A DNA stretch of 39,214 nucleotides from Sphingomonas yabuuchiae (lineage in GTDB: Bacteria; Pseudomonadota; Alphaproteobacteria; Sphingomonadales; Sphingomonadaceae), in assembly GCF_001477495.1 (NCBI RefSeq), contig NZ_LDTF01000088.1, positions 1 through 39,214 of the forward strand. Direction: 5' to 3'. Position 1 is the first letter of the stretch, and every line of letters begins with the position of its first letter. The notes under the pieces were generated by a model that worked only from the letters and a program-made list of their open reading frames with translations, made no database searches and had not been told where the DNA came from. Both the position numbers and the translations under genes were made by a program. This document shows, in pieces, positions 25,266 to 33,783 of the stretch.

Positions 25266-27037
25266 TGCTCACGAACATGAACATCCCCAAGAAACTGGGT
25301 GTATCGTTCCTGATCGTCAGCCTTTCGGCCGCCGTCATGACGATCGTGTTCTTTGTGAACATCTGGGAAATCAAGAACGCAACGGCGCGGAACAACCATG
25401 CCCGCGAGGTCTATGCGAAGGCGCTGACGCTGGAGACCTCGATCCTGCGAGAGAACAGCCAGTTGCGCGGTTTCCTCGTCACGGCGGACAAGAGCTATCT
25501 CAAATCCTACGAAGAAGCTCGCAAGGAATATGACACCACCAGCCGCGAACTGAACGCGATGCTGAACGACTCCGGCGAGGTGGCGCTGCTTGCCAAGTCC
25601 AACGCCGAGAAAGCCAAGTGGCGGCGGACATGGAGTGACCGTCTGACCGATTGGGTCAAGGACGGGCGGCGCGACGAAGCGCAACAGGCCGTTCGCGATG
25701 CCGGCAAGGCCGTACTGACCAGCGACATCGTCTTGCCCCTGCGGGCCATTCGCGACCAGGAAACGGCGGCGATCGCCAGCAACGCCGCATCTCAGGAAAA
25801 AGCCATCGACACCGCCATCATCGCCCTGGTTCTGGGCGGCGTGATGCTGATCGGCGTCGTCATCACGCTTCAGATGCTGCTCAGCCGCAGCATCGCACGG
25901 CCGATCACCACCCTCACCCGCCTGATGGCCGAGCTGGCGCGCGGCCGTAATGACGTGGACGTGCCCGGCAGCGAGCGCGGCGACGAACTGGGCGACATGG
26001 CCCGCGCCGTCGTCGTCTTCCGCGACGCGGCCACGGCGAAGGTCAGCGACGACCGCGAGCGTGAACTGGCCTTGCAGGAAATCGGTTCCGGGCTGCATCG
26101 CTTGTCCGAAGCGGACCTGACCGTGCGCCTGACGGACCTGCCGACCGCCTTCCATCAGCTGGCCGCCGACTTCAATCGCGCCGTCCAGAATCTTTCGGGC
26201 CTGACCAGCGACGTTCGCGGCAGTGCCGGGTCCATCCGCTCGAATATCGAGGAAATCCGCCAGGCCACCGACAATCTGTCGGCGCGCAGCGAGCAGCAGG
26301 CCGCCAGCCTGCGCGAAACCGCCGCTGCGGTCGGGGAGATCACGCAGGGGGTCCGCGAAGGCGCCGCCAGCGCCAGCCAGGCGAACCGCGCCGTGACCGA
26401 GGCTCGCGACGAAGCCGAAAAGGGCGGGCAGATCGTCGCCAAATCGATCACCGCGATGAACGGCATCGACCAGGCCAGCCGCGAGATCGTAGATATCATA
26501 ACCGTCATCGACGGCATCGCCTTCCAGACCAACCTGCTCGCCCTCAACGCAGGTGTCGAAGCGGCGCGGGCCGGTGACGCGGGCAAGGGCTTTGCCGTCG
26601 TCGCCTCCGAAGTCCGTGCGCTGGCGCAGCGTTCGGCGGATGCGGCATCCGACGTCAAGGCGCGCATCCTGTCGGCGATCGAGCATGTCCGCTCGGGCGT
26701 GGTGCTGGTCGACGAGACCGGCAATGCCCTGCAACGGATCATCGGCAAGGTGTCGGACGTCAGCACCGTGGTCGACGTCATCGCCCGCTCCTCCGAACAG
26801 CAGGCTCACAGCCTGGGCCAGGTCAATATCGCGATCGGCGAGATCGATTCGGTCACGCAACAGAATGCCGCGATGGTCGAGGAGTCGACGGCGGCCGCCA
26901 GCCTGCTGGCGCAGGAATGCGGGACGCTGATGGCCTCGGTGATGCGCTTCAACGTCGACGCGGCCGCGCAGCACGCTTCCATGGCCGCCCCGCCATACCG
27001 GATGGAGTATGGCCACGCGTCCAAATACGCCGCCTGA
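25265..27037 (+). CDS. methyl-accepting chemotaxis protein
   Basis: The 590-residue inner-membrane chemoreceptor has TM1 at about 13-33 (GVSFLIVSLSAAVMTIVFFV), a periplasmic helical CHASE3-like sensor (about 35-180; motif SQLRGFLVTADKSYLKSYEE), and TM2 at about 187-207 (IALVLGGVMLIGVVITLQML). HAMP follows (SIARPITTLTRLMAELARGR), then the signalling helices with the conserved tip IDGIAFQTNLLALNAGVEAA and RAGDAGKGFAVVASEVRALA, and a return helix with SEQQAHSLGQVNIAIGEID. The tip carries NAGVEAARAG where many receptors have NAAVEAARAG, a common alphaproteobacterial form. It would control a CheA/CheW complex that is not in this window. No C-terminal CheR tether pentapeptide is present. GAGAG lies 9 bases before ATG 25265; ATG 25277 lacks an RBS. 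Confidence 0.94.
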   Translation: MLTNMNIPKKLGVSFLIVSLSAAVMTIVFFVNIWEIKNATARNNHAREVYAKALTLETSILRENSQLRGFLVTADKSYLKSYEEARKEYDTTSRELNAMLNDSGEVALLAKSNAEKAKWRRTWSDRLTDWVKDGRRDEAQQAVRDAGKAVLTSDIVLPLRAIRDQETAAIASNAASQEKAIDTAIIALVLGGVMLIGVVITLQMLLSRSIARPITTLTRLMAELARGRNDVDVPGSERGDELGDMARAVVVFRDAATAKVSDDRERELALQEIGSGLHRLSEADLTVRLTDLPTAFHQLAADFNRAVQNLSGLTSDVRGSAGSIRSNIEEIRQATDNLSARSEQQAASLRETAAAVGEITQGVREGAASASQANRAVTEARDEAEKGGQIVAKSITAMNGIDQASREIVDIITVIDGIAFQTNLLALNAGVEAARAGDAGKGFAVVASEVRALAQRSADAASDVKARILSAIEHVRSGVVLVDETGNALQRIIGKVSDVSTVVDVIARSSEQQAHSLGQVNIAIGEIDSVTQQNAAMVEESTAAASLLAQECGTLMASVMRFNVDAAAQHASMAAPPYRMEYGHASKYAA

Positions 27038-27176
27038 ATTCGGACGCGGTCCGCGCGCCACGGCGGATACGCGGTCGTCGATGGAGGCCGTCGATCGCGA
27101 CGCCGTATTAACCTGGGTTTGCAACTGATGGCGTGATCGCGCAGGAGAAGCTCGCACAGGAGGACGTGGACGGCAT

Positions 27177-28202
27177 ATGGACGCGAAGCGCCGGATATTC
27201 GAGCAACTGCCGCTGCTGGGCGAGCGCAGGGCGCTGGCCTATGGCGTGGCGTTGCTGCTTTCGGCCATCGCCTGGTGGATACGCTGGACCCTGGATGCGG
27301 CTTTTCCGCCGGGATTTCCCTATCTGACGTTCTTCCCGGCCGTCATCATCTCGTCCTTCCTGTTCGGGCGTGGCCCGGGAACGCTGTCGGCCATCGTCTG
27401 CGGCCTGCTTGCCTGGTATTTCTTCATACCGCCCGCCAACAGCTTCGATTTCGAGCCGCGCACGCTCGTCGCCCTGGGTTTCTATGCCGGGGTCGTCGCG
27501 GTCGACATCATTCTGGTTGACGCCATGCAGCGCGCCAACCAGCGGTCGTCGCGGCTGGCGGCGGAACAGCAACAGCTGGCCGAGCGCACCGAGTTGCTCT
27601 TCAGTGAATTGCAGCACCGGGTCTCGAACAACATCCAGATGGTCGGCGCCATGTTGTCGTTGCAGCAGCGTCAGGTCGTCGATCCGATCGCGCGCATGGT
27701 CCTGGCCGACGCATCTACGAAGCTTCAGCTGATCGGGCGCATCCAGCGGCAGCTCTATGCGACGACGGGCGAGCAGGTGCCGCTGGACATCTTCCTGCGC
27801 GACCTGATGGCGGACCTGTTCGCCGCCGATACGAAACCCGGCATCATCCACCGGATCGAGGCGGTCCCCGGACTGCAACTTTCACCGGATGCGGCGATCC
27901 CGCTTGCGCTCATCATGGCCGAGGGCATTGCCAACGCGATGGAGCACGGCTTTGCGCATCGCGAGTTCGGGCAGTTGGTCGTCACCCTCACCCGTCAGGA
28001 CGACATTATCGCGCTTTGCGTGATCGACGATGGTGCTGGCCTGCCGCCGGATTTCGACCTTCAGGGGTCGAACAGCCTCGGCCTGAAACTCGTGCGAAGC
28101 CTGGCCAAGCAAATGGGGGCCGAACTGAGCGTCGAAAATGGCCCTTCGGCGGGAACGATCCTGCGCCTGACATTGCCCGATGGCGAGGGCCCGCGTCCGT
28201 AA
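27177..28202 (+). CDS. DUF4118 sensor histidine kinase (HisKA_2 family)
   Basis: The 341-residue protein begins with a DUF4118 membrane domain (about 15-120) of four helices, including PYLTFFPAVIISSFLFGRGP and GTLSAIVCGLLAWYFFIPP, as in KdpD-like sensors. The dimerisation and phosphoacceptor region is LLFSELQHRVSNNIQMVGAM with the predicted phospho-His in QHRVSNN. The ATPase domain has IMAEGIANAMEHGF (N box), VIDDGAGLPPDF (G1) and NSLGLKLVRSLAKQMGAELS (G2). HisKA_2 kinases in alphaproteobacteria often feed the PhyR/EcfG general stress response or light responses. No response regulator adjoins, so the partner is unknown. AGGAGG lies 13 bases before ATG 27177, a long spacing. A 6-bp inverted repeat (28194-28217) overlaps the stop and might weakly terminate. 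Confidence 0.92.
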   Translation: MDAKRRIFEQLPLLGERRALAYGVALLLSAIAWWIRWTLDAAFPPGFPYLTFFPAVIISSFLFGRGPGTLSAIVCGLLAWYFFIPPANSFDFEPRTLVALGFYAGVVAVDIILVDAMQRANQRSSRLAAEQQQLAERTELLFSELQHRVSNNIQMVGAMLSLQQRQVVDPIARMVLADASTKLQLIGRIQRQLYATTGEQVPLDIFLRDLMADLFAADTKPGIIHRIEAVPGLQLSPDAAIPLALIMAEGIANAMEHGFAHREFGQLVVTLTRQDDIIALCVIDDGAGLPPDFDLQGSNSLGLKLVRSLAKQMGAELSVENGPSAGTILRLTLPDGEGPRP

Positions 28203-28280
28203 CTACTCACTCGGACGGATTACCGCAGATGTCCGTTCAATCATCGAAGGGATAAAGCTGGGCTCGACCTGAGAACGCCG

Positions 28281-31200
28281 TTATGGCGCTGCAACAGTGA
28301 CTTCCATCGTCACGCGACGGTTGGCGGGCGCGACTTCGTCGTCATCGCTCATCTCGAGCAACGGACGACCGTCGGCGGCCCAGTGAACACGACGCAGCCG
28401 TGTGTCCCGTCCGTCCTTGCCGACCCCGTTACCCCAGCTGTGATAGACATAGAGATCATTGCCATCCTCGTCCGTGGTGAACGAGCCATGGCCCGGCCCC
28501 TGTTCGTAACGCCGATAGTCCTCCTCGCCCTTCGGCATGGCTACGCTCTTCTGAAGCGGGGCCGACCATTTGCGCCACCCGTCGATGCGGGTCAGGTCGC
28601 TGTCCAGTGAGGCGGATGCGCCGTTGACGACATAGGTCGGGCTGACCCCCGAACTGGAATAGACAAGCGCTACGCGATTGCCCCGGATCAGCGCAAAGGC
28701 CCCTTCGGCGAGGTTTTCCTCGACCGACGTTTCCGGCGCGATGATGGGCAACGGTGGACCGGCCAGCCGCGTCGGCCGGGCGGGATCGACCTTGGCGATC
28801 CACGTCAATGGATCGCCGAGCGCCCCGGATGTCGGCAGGTATCGCTGGGACCAGGTGTAGTAGCCTTGGCCCCGCACCTCGAAATAGGACATGTCGAGGC
28901 TGATATTGGCGGGCATGTCCGGCCGCCCGAGCAGGGTACCGTCCGCCTTGAGGATCGCGGCCGGTTTCGACCAGTCGGCGGGATTGGCAGGATCCCCGCC
29001 ATCGCGAAGCTGCATGATGTGCGCCTCCACCGTCGACCATGCTCCGCCCTCATTCGATTGCGGGTCGGTCGGATGGAAGCAGGGTGCGAACAGGATCGAT
29101 AGCCGTCCGCCGATTTCATGGATTTCAGGTGCCCAATAGCATCCCGCGATCATTCGGCCTTCCATCGTCCGATCGCGGCGGGTGCGCCGATTGAGCAGGT
29201 CCACCTCCCGTGCGCGGCCGCCATTGTCGTCGGCAAGGTCCGCGATCCTGTCGGCGACGCGGAGCGGCAGATGGGGCGAGCCGACATTGTCGTTGTTCGT
29301 ATCGTCGGTGGCCACGAACAGATAGTGGACCCGGCCCTTATGCTCCCACCGATAGATGTTGGGATCGGCGCGTTCATAGGCGAATATCGTCGGATAGCGG
29401 CGCTGGCGGACGGTGCCATGGACGCGATACCGGCCCGGCCTGGTCAACTGCGCGAGATCGGCGGCGTCCCAGTCCACCGAACGCGTTGCGGTGGAGCCGT
29501 CCGAATAGCCCAGTTTCACCGGCACGATGGCAAGGTTATCCGCTCTGCCCCGTCGGATCGTTTGGGGCGTGACGGTCGCCGTCGTATTGACGATGCGGCC
29601 GAAGCGATTGTTCAGCGCGGCTGCGGTGATGTCGTCGACGGGCAGCGTGTCGCTGGCGGTCGTCGCAAGATCGCCGATGCGGACGTCGCCCACATTGCCC
29701 TTTGAGGCGATCCGGGCGCGACGCCCGCCTGTCTCCGGGTAATAGGCCGTTGGCTGCCATTCCTGACGCGCCAGGTCCGCCACGGTCGTCCACCGCGGCT
29801 GGCCCGAACGGTCGATCCATGAAACGATATAGTGCTGGGCGGCGCTATCCCACATGGCACGCGGATGGTCGATGCCGTCATTCGACCCCAGGTCCAGCGT
29901 GCCGAGCTCGACGAACTCCGCCGATTTGGGATCGCCGCGGAAGATGACGATAGCGGACCGGGGCGGGTCCCGTTTGCCGTCCATGTCCACGCGCGTGGCG
30001 ATGACGCCGATGGCGCCGTCGGAGAAATGGAACAGCGAGGGATTCGACACCCCGCGAAGCGCGACGCGGTCGACACCGGTATAGTCCCCACGGGCGAACA
30101 TCACGCCATAGTCGTCGTTCAGCGCAGCCATCGTGCCATCGGCCCCCGACATGGCCAGATGGACACTTCGCGCAATAGTCGGCTGGTTCGCATCCTGCGA
30201 CGTGGTCGGCATCCGCGCATAGGCTTCCAGCTGGCGGGCGGACTTGCCGAGCAGCTTCACATTGAATTGCTTGGTCAGGGTCGTGCCATCGGGTCGCGTC
30301 AGCGTGCCCTCGAGGTTGACATTACGGGTGTCCGCCGTTGTGTTGGTCAGCATGCCGTCGCGCAGGTCGCGACCATCGGCGCGCCATGCGGCGACATGCC
30401 CCACCGGCACCGGCAGGCGTGTTCCCGATGCCAGGACCGGGGCGACGATCCAGCGATCCGCGACGGTCGCAAGATCGGACCCGGCGCGGCCCCAATGCGC
30501 GACCAGAGCATCGCGCTCGGCCGCAGTGATGGGAAGCACCGTGCCGTGTCGCGGGGACTCGGGCAAGTGGAACTGGCGGGGATAAGTCCACGCGATCTTA
30601 CCGTCGAGCGACTGGGTCGCGAGCGGAATATAGCCGACACCGCCATAATTATCGACCCAGAGGAAATATCGAAACCCGCTGGTATCGCCGGGATTGGCGC
30701 GAAACGCGGTTGGCCCTTCCACTTCGGGCGTACCGGCGCGGCGACCGATGCAGCGGTCGATGATCTTCCAAGCACCCGACGCACCATCTGCCCGAAGCGA
30801 GGAAGAGGTCTGCGCCAATATGTCGCTGGACGGGCAACCTGCCGCATCGCTGATCTTGGTGAAACGGTAATAGCGATCGCCGTCCCGCAGGACCGTGGCG
30901 TCGATCATCCCTTTCGCCCTTACGGCACCGGGGACATCGGCAGCTCGAAACCATGGCTCGGGCGTGGTGAAGTGGCGGAAGTCGCGTGTGACCGAACGCA
31001 ATATCTGCGGACCGTTGCCATCCTCAACCTTATGCGCCGCATCCTTGTAAAGGGTGGAGGTCCAGTAGACGACATAGGCGCCGATGGTCGGGTCATAGGT
31101 GGCCTCCGGGGCCCAGGTCATGCCCGCGTCGGGCAGATTGACGAGGACGTGCCGTTGCTTGCCCCAGTGGATCAGGTCGGTCGATTCCCAGACTTCGAGA

Positions 31201-31892
31201 TAGCGGCTGCCCTGACTGGTCGAATCACGCCACCCCGTGCGCCCGGTCGAAAGATCGGTCGCAAGCAGGAAGAAGCGGTCCCCTTCGGCAGAGCGCATGA
31301 TGAACGGATCGCGCAGGCCGCGCGTACCCTCGTGCGACTCGAGGACAGGCTGAGCATCGTTCAGGGTCTTCCATTGCAGGGCATTATTCCCGTCCGAAAC
31401 GGCAAAACGCAGCTTTTCGCCGTCGATGCTATTTCCGGTGAAATAGACGAACATATAGGCCGATGGCGCGGGGACAGCGGCGGGTGCGGCCTCAACGGTG
31501 ACGTCGATCGGGACGGACACCGGCCGGTGATCGGGTAACACGACGGTTGCGGTCAGGCGAATGCGGCGATCGCGAGGGCCACGCGTGACGCGCCCCTTGC
31601 GTATAACGTCATGACCGCGTCCCATATCGGCGTCCGAAATCGTCGCGGGGTCGGAGGATCGCCACGTAATCCGCGCCTTGTCAATACTCCGGGAATTCGG
31701 AAGTTCTGAAAGGGCCGAGGCATTGTCGGGCAGCGTGACGTTTCCCCGTAGCGGGGCGGCGAATGCGGGATCGGAGCGCAACGCTTTCGCGATGGCGTCC
31801 GCGAGTGGATCGGCCACCGGTGCGGCTCCGACCAGTGCCATGCCGGCCAAGGCGCATACCAAGCGGCCAAGGGGATGCGATCCGCCATTCAT
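28281..31892 (-). CDS. multidomain secreted protein with two GH43-type catalytic modules
   Basis: The product is 1203 residues with a signal peptide (LVCALAGMALVGAAPVA). Residues 25-135 form an atrophied bacterial Ig-like domain (ARITWRSSDPATIS). Residues about 145-475 form a GH43 five-bladed propeller with RDPF (Asp195, likely general base), MTWAPEATYDP near 258 and EVEGPTAFRANP as likely general acid. About 600-750 is another propeller-like part, and 770-830 is a group-4 Ig-like domain (VKLGYSDGSTATRSVDW). From about 835 a second GH43 module follows with ERADPNIYRW, GCYWAPEIHEIGG and NLAEGAFALIRGN. GH43 enzymes release arabinose or xylose from arabinan, arabinoxylan or xylan. Two catalytic modules in one chain suggest a bifunctional or synergistic enzyme. 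A GGGAGA box precedes ATG 31892. No transporter adjoins; the decayed mobile region begins upstream. Confidence 0.9.
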   Translation of the reverse strand: MNGGSHPLGRLVCALAGMALVGAAPVADPLADAIAKALRSDPAFAAPLRGNVTLPDNASALSELPNSRSIDKARITWRSSDPATISDADMGRGHDVIRKGRVTRGPRDRRIRLTATVVLPDHRPVSVPIDVTVEAAPAAVPAPSAYMFVYFTGNSIDGEKLRFAVSDGNNALQWKTLNDAQPVLESHEGTRGLRDPFIMRSAEGDRFFLLATDLSTGRTGWRDSTSQGSRYLEVWESTDLIHWGKQRHVLVNLPDAGMTWAPEATYDPTIGAYVVYWTSTLYKDAAHKVEDGNGPQILRSVTRDFRHFTTPEPWFRAADVPGAVRAKGMIDATVLRDGDRYYRFTKISDAAGCPSSDILAQTSSSLRADGASGAWKIIDRCIGRRAGTPEVEGPTAFRANPGDTSGFRYFLWVDNYGGVGYIPLATQSLDGKIAWTYPRQFHLPESPRHGTVLPITAAERDALVAHWGRAGSDLATVADRWIVAPVLASGTRLPVPVGHVAAWRADGRDLRDGMLTNTTADTRNVNLEGTLTRPDGTTLTKQFNVKLLGKSARQLEAYARMPTTSQDANQPTIARSVHLAMSGADGTMAALNDDYGVMFARGDYTGVDRVALRGVSNPSLFHFSDGAIGVIATRVDMDGKRDPPRSAIVIFRGDPKSAEFVELGTLDLGSNDGIDHPRAMWDSAAQHYIVSWIDRSGQPRWTTVADLARQEWQPTAYYPETGGRRARIASKGNVGDVRIGDLATTASDTLPVDDITAAALNNRFGRIVNTTATVTPQTIRRGRADNLAIVPVKLGYSDGSTATRSVDWDAADLAQLTRPGRYRVHGTVRQRRYPTIFAYERADPNIYRWEHKGRVHYLFVATDDTNNDNVGSPHLPLRVADRIADLADDNGGRAREVDLLNRRTRRDRTMEGRMIAGCYWAPEIHEIGGRLSILFAPCFHPTDPQSNEGGAWSTVEAHIMQLRDGGDPANPADWSKPAAILKADGTLLGRPDMPANISLDMSYFEVRGQGYYTWSQRYLPTSGALGDPLTWIAKVDPARPTRLAGPPLPIIAPETSVEENLAEGAFALIRGNRVALVYSSSGVSPTYVVNGASASLDSDLTRIDGWRKWSAPLQKSVAMPKGEEDYRRYEQGPGHGSFTTDEDGNDLYVYHSWGNGVGKDGRDTRLRRVHWAADGRPLLEMSDDDEVAPANRRVTMEVTVAAP

Positions 31893-32011
31893 TCCGTCTC
31901 TCCCGGTAGCGGCGATGACGAATAGGTCGCCTCGCCGCCTTTATTCCCTTCTCTTTATGTCGGACATTTAGGCCTGCCGTGCAAGGCATTTCATACCCGA
32001 AATTCTCGGGA

Positions 32012-32049
32012 CGCTCCTCGCGACGACCTCCATCGCCGGTCGAGGAGCG
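32012..32049. repeat. 9-bp inverted repeat in intergenic DNA
   Basis: CGCTCCTCG (32012-32020) and CGAGGAGCG (32041-32049) can form a stem with a 20-base loop. It lies in the 277-base gap between the GH43 start and the end of the HNH gene. There is no T-run. It may end the HNH transcript or mark the edge of the mobile region; nothing else is recognised in this gap. Confidence 0.35.
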
Positions 32050-32169
32050 CTATGCCGTTCAGTATACGCCGATTATTGCCATATGGCCCGCCGGACTCCG
32101 AAAACAGAAGCCCTAGACGCTGCGGGCGTGCCCCTGCCCCGTTCGGTGATGGCAACCGAATGAAGGGCG

Positions 32170-32505
32170 TCAGCGCTGCTTTTTGGTAATCGTCGCGGTG
32201 AAGTCCGGATCCTTCTTGGCGACCCAATCCACGAATTTCCGCACGTTCGGGTGATCCAACAGCCCAGCCACGTTCATGCCATGCCGCTGCAATTCGGAAT
32301 TGCTGAAGTTCACGGTCAAGGTCTGCTGGCAGATCGGATGCATCGGCACGACGTCCCGGCCACCCCGGCTTTTGGGCACGGGATGATGCCAGACAATGGT
32401 CTTCCCCATCGGGCGACCACAGAGCCAGCACGGCATCGGCGCGGCCTCGACCTCATCTTCTGCCGGAAGATGGTCATACGGATCGTATTTGGAACGTCTG
32501 GCCAT
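32170..32505 (-). CDS. small HNH-type protein with altered motif
   Basis: The 111-residue product begins MARRSKYDPYDHLPAEDEVE and has a CWLCGRPMG knuckle followed by IVWHHPVPKSRGGRDVVPMH and PICQQTLTVNFSNSEL. The spacing is that of short HNH endonuclease-like proteins. In family members known to me the last part usually reads CH...LH or CH...IH; here CQ...LT is found, so two of the motif His positions are replaced while the WHH pair and both Cys of the knuckle remain. It may have lost cleavage and kept DNA or metal binding. No clear RBS precedes ATG 32505. The frame extends upstream to 32676, but those residues look non-coding. A truncated ORF runs divergently from 32563. Confidence 0.7.
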   Translation of the reverse strand: MARRSKYDPYDHLPAEDEVEAAPMPCWLCGRPMGKTIVWHHPVPKSRGGRDVVPMHPICQQTLTVNFSNSELQRHGMNVAGLLDHPNVRKFVDWVAKKDPDFTATITKKQR

Positions 32506-32562
32506 AGCGAGGAAAACTGCCTTATTTTCTACCGCCCGTAGCAAAGCGATCCACGCCGTCAT

Positions 32563-32712
32563 ATGAAAAGCCGCAAATGGCCCCCAACCCGTCGAGCCGA
32601 TGCGGCCTTCGAGTTGATCGACGCCATTGCCGCCAGGCCCGACTGGATGATCCTCTACCCCGCGAACCTGATCCACTCGGGATGGTTCACCCGTCTATCC
32701 GCCCGACCTAGG
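32563..32712 (+). pseudogene. 5' fragment of an unknown gene cut by the IS481-type element
   Basis: From ATG 32563 the frame reads MKSRKWPPTRRADAAFELID, then AIAARPDWMILYPANLIHSG and WFTRLSARP. Codon choice is strongly G/C-ending as in real genes here. At about 32710 it meets the inverted repeat of the IS and the rest is IS sequence (frame ends within it near 32737). The family is not recognised. No convincing continuation is found on the other side of the IS. Confidence 0.5.
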
Positions 32713-32940
32713 TGTTCAGTCCCAGCATCTGGTGGATAGGGTCGACGATGAACCGGTCTGGCTCTGACGGCCAGATCGTGGCGATGTATTCGTAGGGGGT
32801 GAGCCCGCTGAGCGTCTTGAGCCGGCGGGCAAAGTTGTAGGCGGCCATGAAGTCGGCGAGGTGGGTCCGGAGCTGGTCGTGGCTCTCGTAGTGGAAGCGT
32901 TTGACGGTCGCCTCCTTGATGGTGCGGTTCATCCTCTCGA

Positions 32941-32964
32941 CCCCGGCTTTCGCCGGGGCAGGCT
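32941..32964. repeat. REP-like palindrome inside the transposase, first
   Basis: CCCCGGC-TTTC-GCCGGGG (32941-32958) is a 7-bp stem with a 4-base loop followed by CAGGCT. Removing the 23 bases 32942-32964 restores NGQ-VERMNRT in one frame. On the minus strand it begins AGCCTGCCCCGG. Such short GC palindromes are scattered in sphingomonad genomes between genes. Confidence 0.65.
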
Positions 32965-33437
32965 CTGTCCGTTGGTCCACGGATGGTTCGGTTTGGTGAG
33001 CCGGTGCTCGATGTCGTTTGCCTCGCAGATCATGTCGAAGCTCATTTGGCGGGACCATGCGGTGTTGCGGTTGCGGGGCTGCTCGGCGAACTGGATGCCA
33101 TTGTCGGTCAGGATCGTGTGGATGCGATACGGCACGGCTTTCAGCAGGTGTTCGAGGAACTCATATGCCGTCCGCCTGTCAGCCTTATCGACCAACTGGG
33201 TGACCGCGAACTTGCTCGTGCGGTCTATGCCGACGAACAGGTACAGCTTGCCTTCGGCGGTCTGTACCTTGACGATATCGATGTGGAAGAAGCCGATGGT
33301 ATAACGCTTGAAGCGCTAGCGCTTCGGCTTGTCCCCTTCGACGTCCGGCAGGCGGGAGATGCCGTGCCGCTGGAGGCAACGATGCAGCGCTGAGCGCGTC
33401 AGATGCGGGAGCGAGGGCTGCAGAGCGTAGAGGCAGT

Positions 33438-33461
33438 CCCCCGCCTACGCGGAGGCAGGCC
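33438..33461. repeat. REP-like palindrome inside the transposase, second
   Basis: On the minus strand this reads GGCCTGCCTCCGCGTAGGCG followed by GGGG, and shares the GCCTGCC head and a GC palindromic core (GCCT/AGGC, CCGC/GCGG) with the copy at 32941-32964. It lies between TLLPL and CLYALQPSL of the transposase and shifts the frame. Confidence 0.6.
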
Positions 33462-33783
33462 AGCGGCAGCAGGGTGTGACGTCGAAACGCCACAACCATC
33501 GCCTCTTCGGCCTCGGATAAGGTTGTCGAATGAGGGGCCTCGGTCCGGTCTTCAGGTCCTCGACCGTCGCCCGCTTACGCTACTTCGCGACCGTCTTCGG
33601 GTTGATCCCCAACTCCCGGCTTAGCGTCGCGAGCGAAGCTTGCGATCGCCGTATTGCGGCTCGGACGGCGTACGTGGTCGTGGCGCAGCCATGACGTACC
33701 TGGCCCATACGGCTTCCTTCCATTCCGGCGAAAGGATCGCTCCATCAAACCGTGGGATCAAACACCTATTGCGGCTTCACCGG

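Larger units (their letters stand above)
32708..33708 (-). pseudogene. IS481-family transposase, broken
   Basis: The start ATG 33708 opens MGQVRHGCATTTYAVRAAIR and the helix-turn-helix SLATLSRELGINPKTVAK. A TAG follows at 33580-33582 where Trp is expected. Next come a frameshift near 33510-33530, a palindromic insertion near 33438-33461, a TAG at 33316-33318 where Gln is expected, and a second palindromic insertion at 32942-32964 between PNHPWTNGQ and VERMNRT. Between breaks the DDE core is clear: GFFHIDIVKVQTAEGKLYLF, HTILTDNGIQF and ERMNRTIKEA, then DFMAAYNFARRLKTLSGLTP and GLNT at the end. At least five lesions make it inactive. Expected residues are from my knowledge of close relatives, not an alignment. 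Confidence 0.9.
32713..33764 (-). mobile_element. IS481-family insertion sequence, degenerate
   Basis: The element is about 1052 bp. The ends TGTTCAGTCCCA (32713 onward, plus strand) and TGTTTGATCCCA (33764 downward, minus strand) are imperfect inverted repeats agreeing at 16 of the first 24 positions. The transposase lies on the minus strand and its stop codon uses the three bases just outside or at the end, as in related copies whose product ends GLNT. A target-site duplication could not be settled: CCTA occurs near both ends but not in exactly flanking positions. Confidence 0.8.

Noticed and set aside
25178..27157. A 659-codon minus-strand frame opposite the chemoreceptor
   Set aside because: Shadow; the opposite strand encodes a complete chemoreceptor with all signature segments.
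29832..31538. A 568-codon plus-strand frame opposite the GH43 gene
   Set aside because: Shadow; no RBS and no recognised domain.
31991..32431. A 146-codon minus-strand frame overlapping the HNH gene
   Set aside because: The overlapping frame at 32170-32505 has the HNH motifs; this one has none.
32701..33770. Target-site duplication CCTA around the IS481 copy
   Set aside because: CCTA is found near both ends but not directly flanking the same end definition (CCTA-GG on the left, CCTA-TT on the right), so it cannot be claimed.
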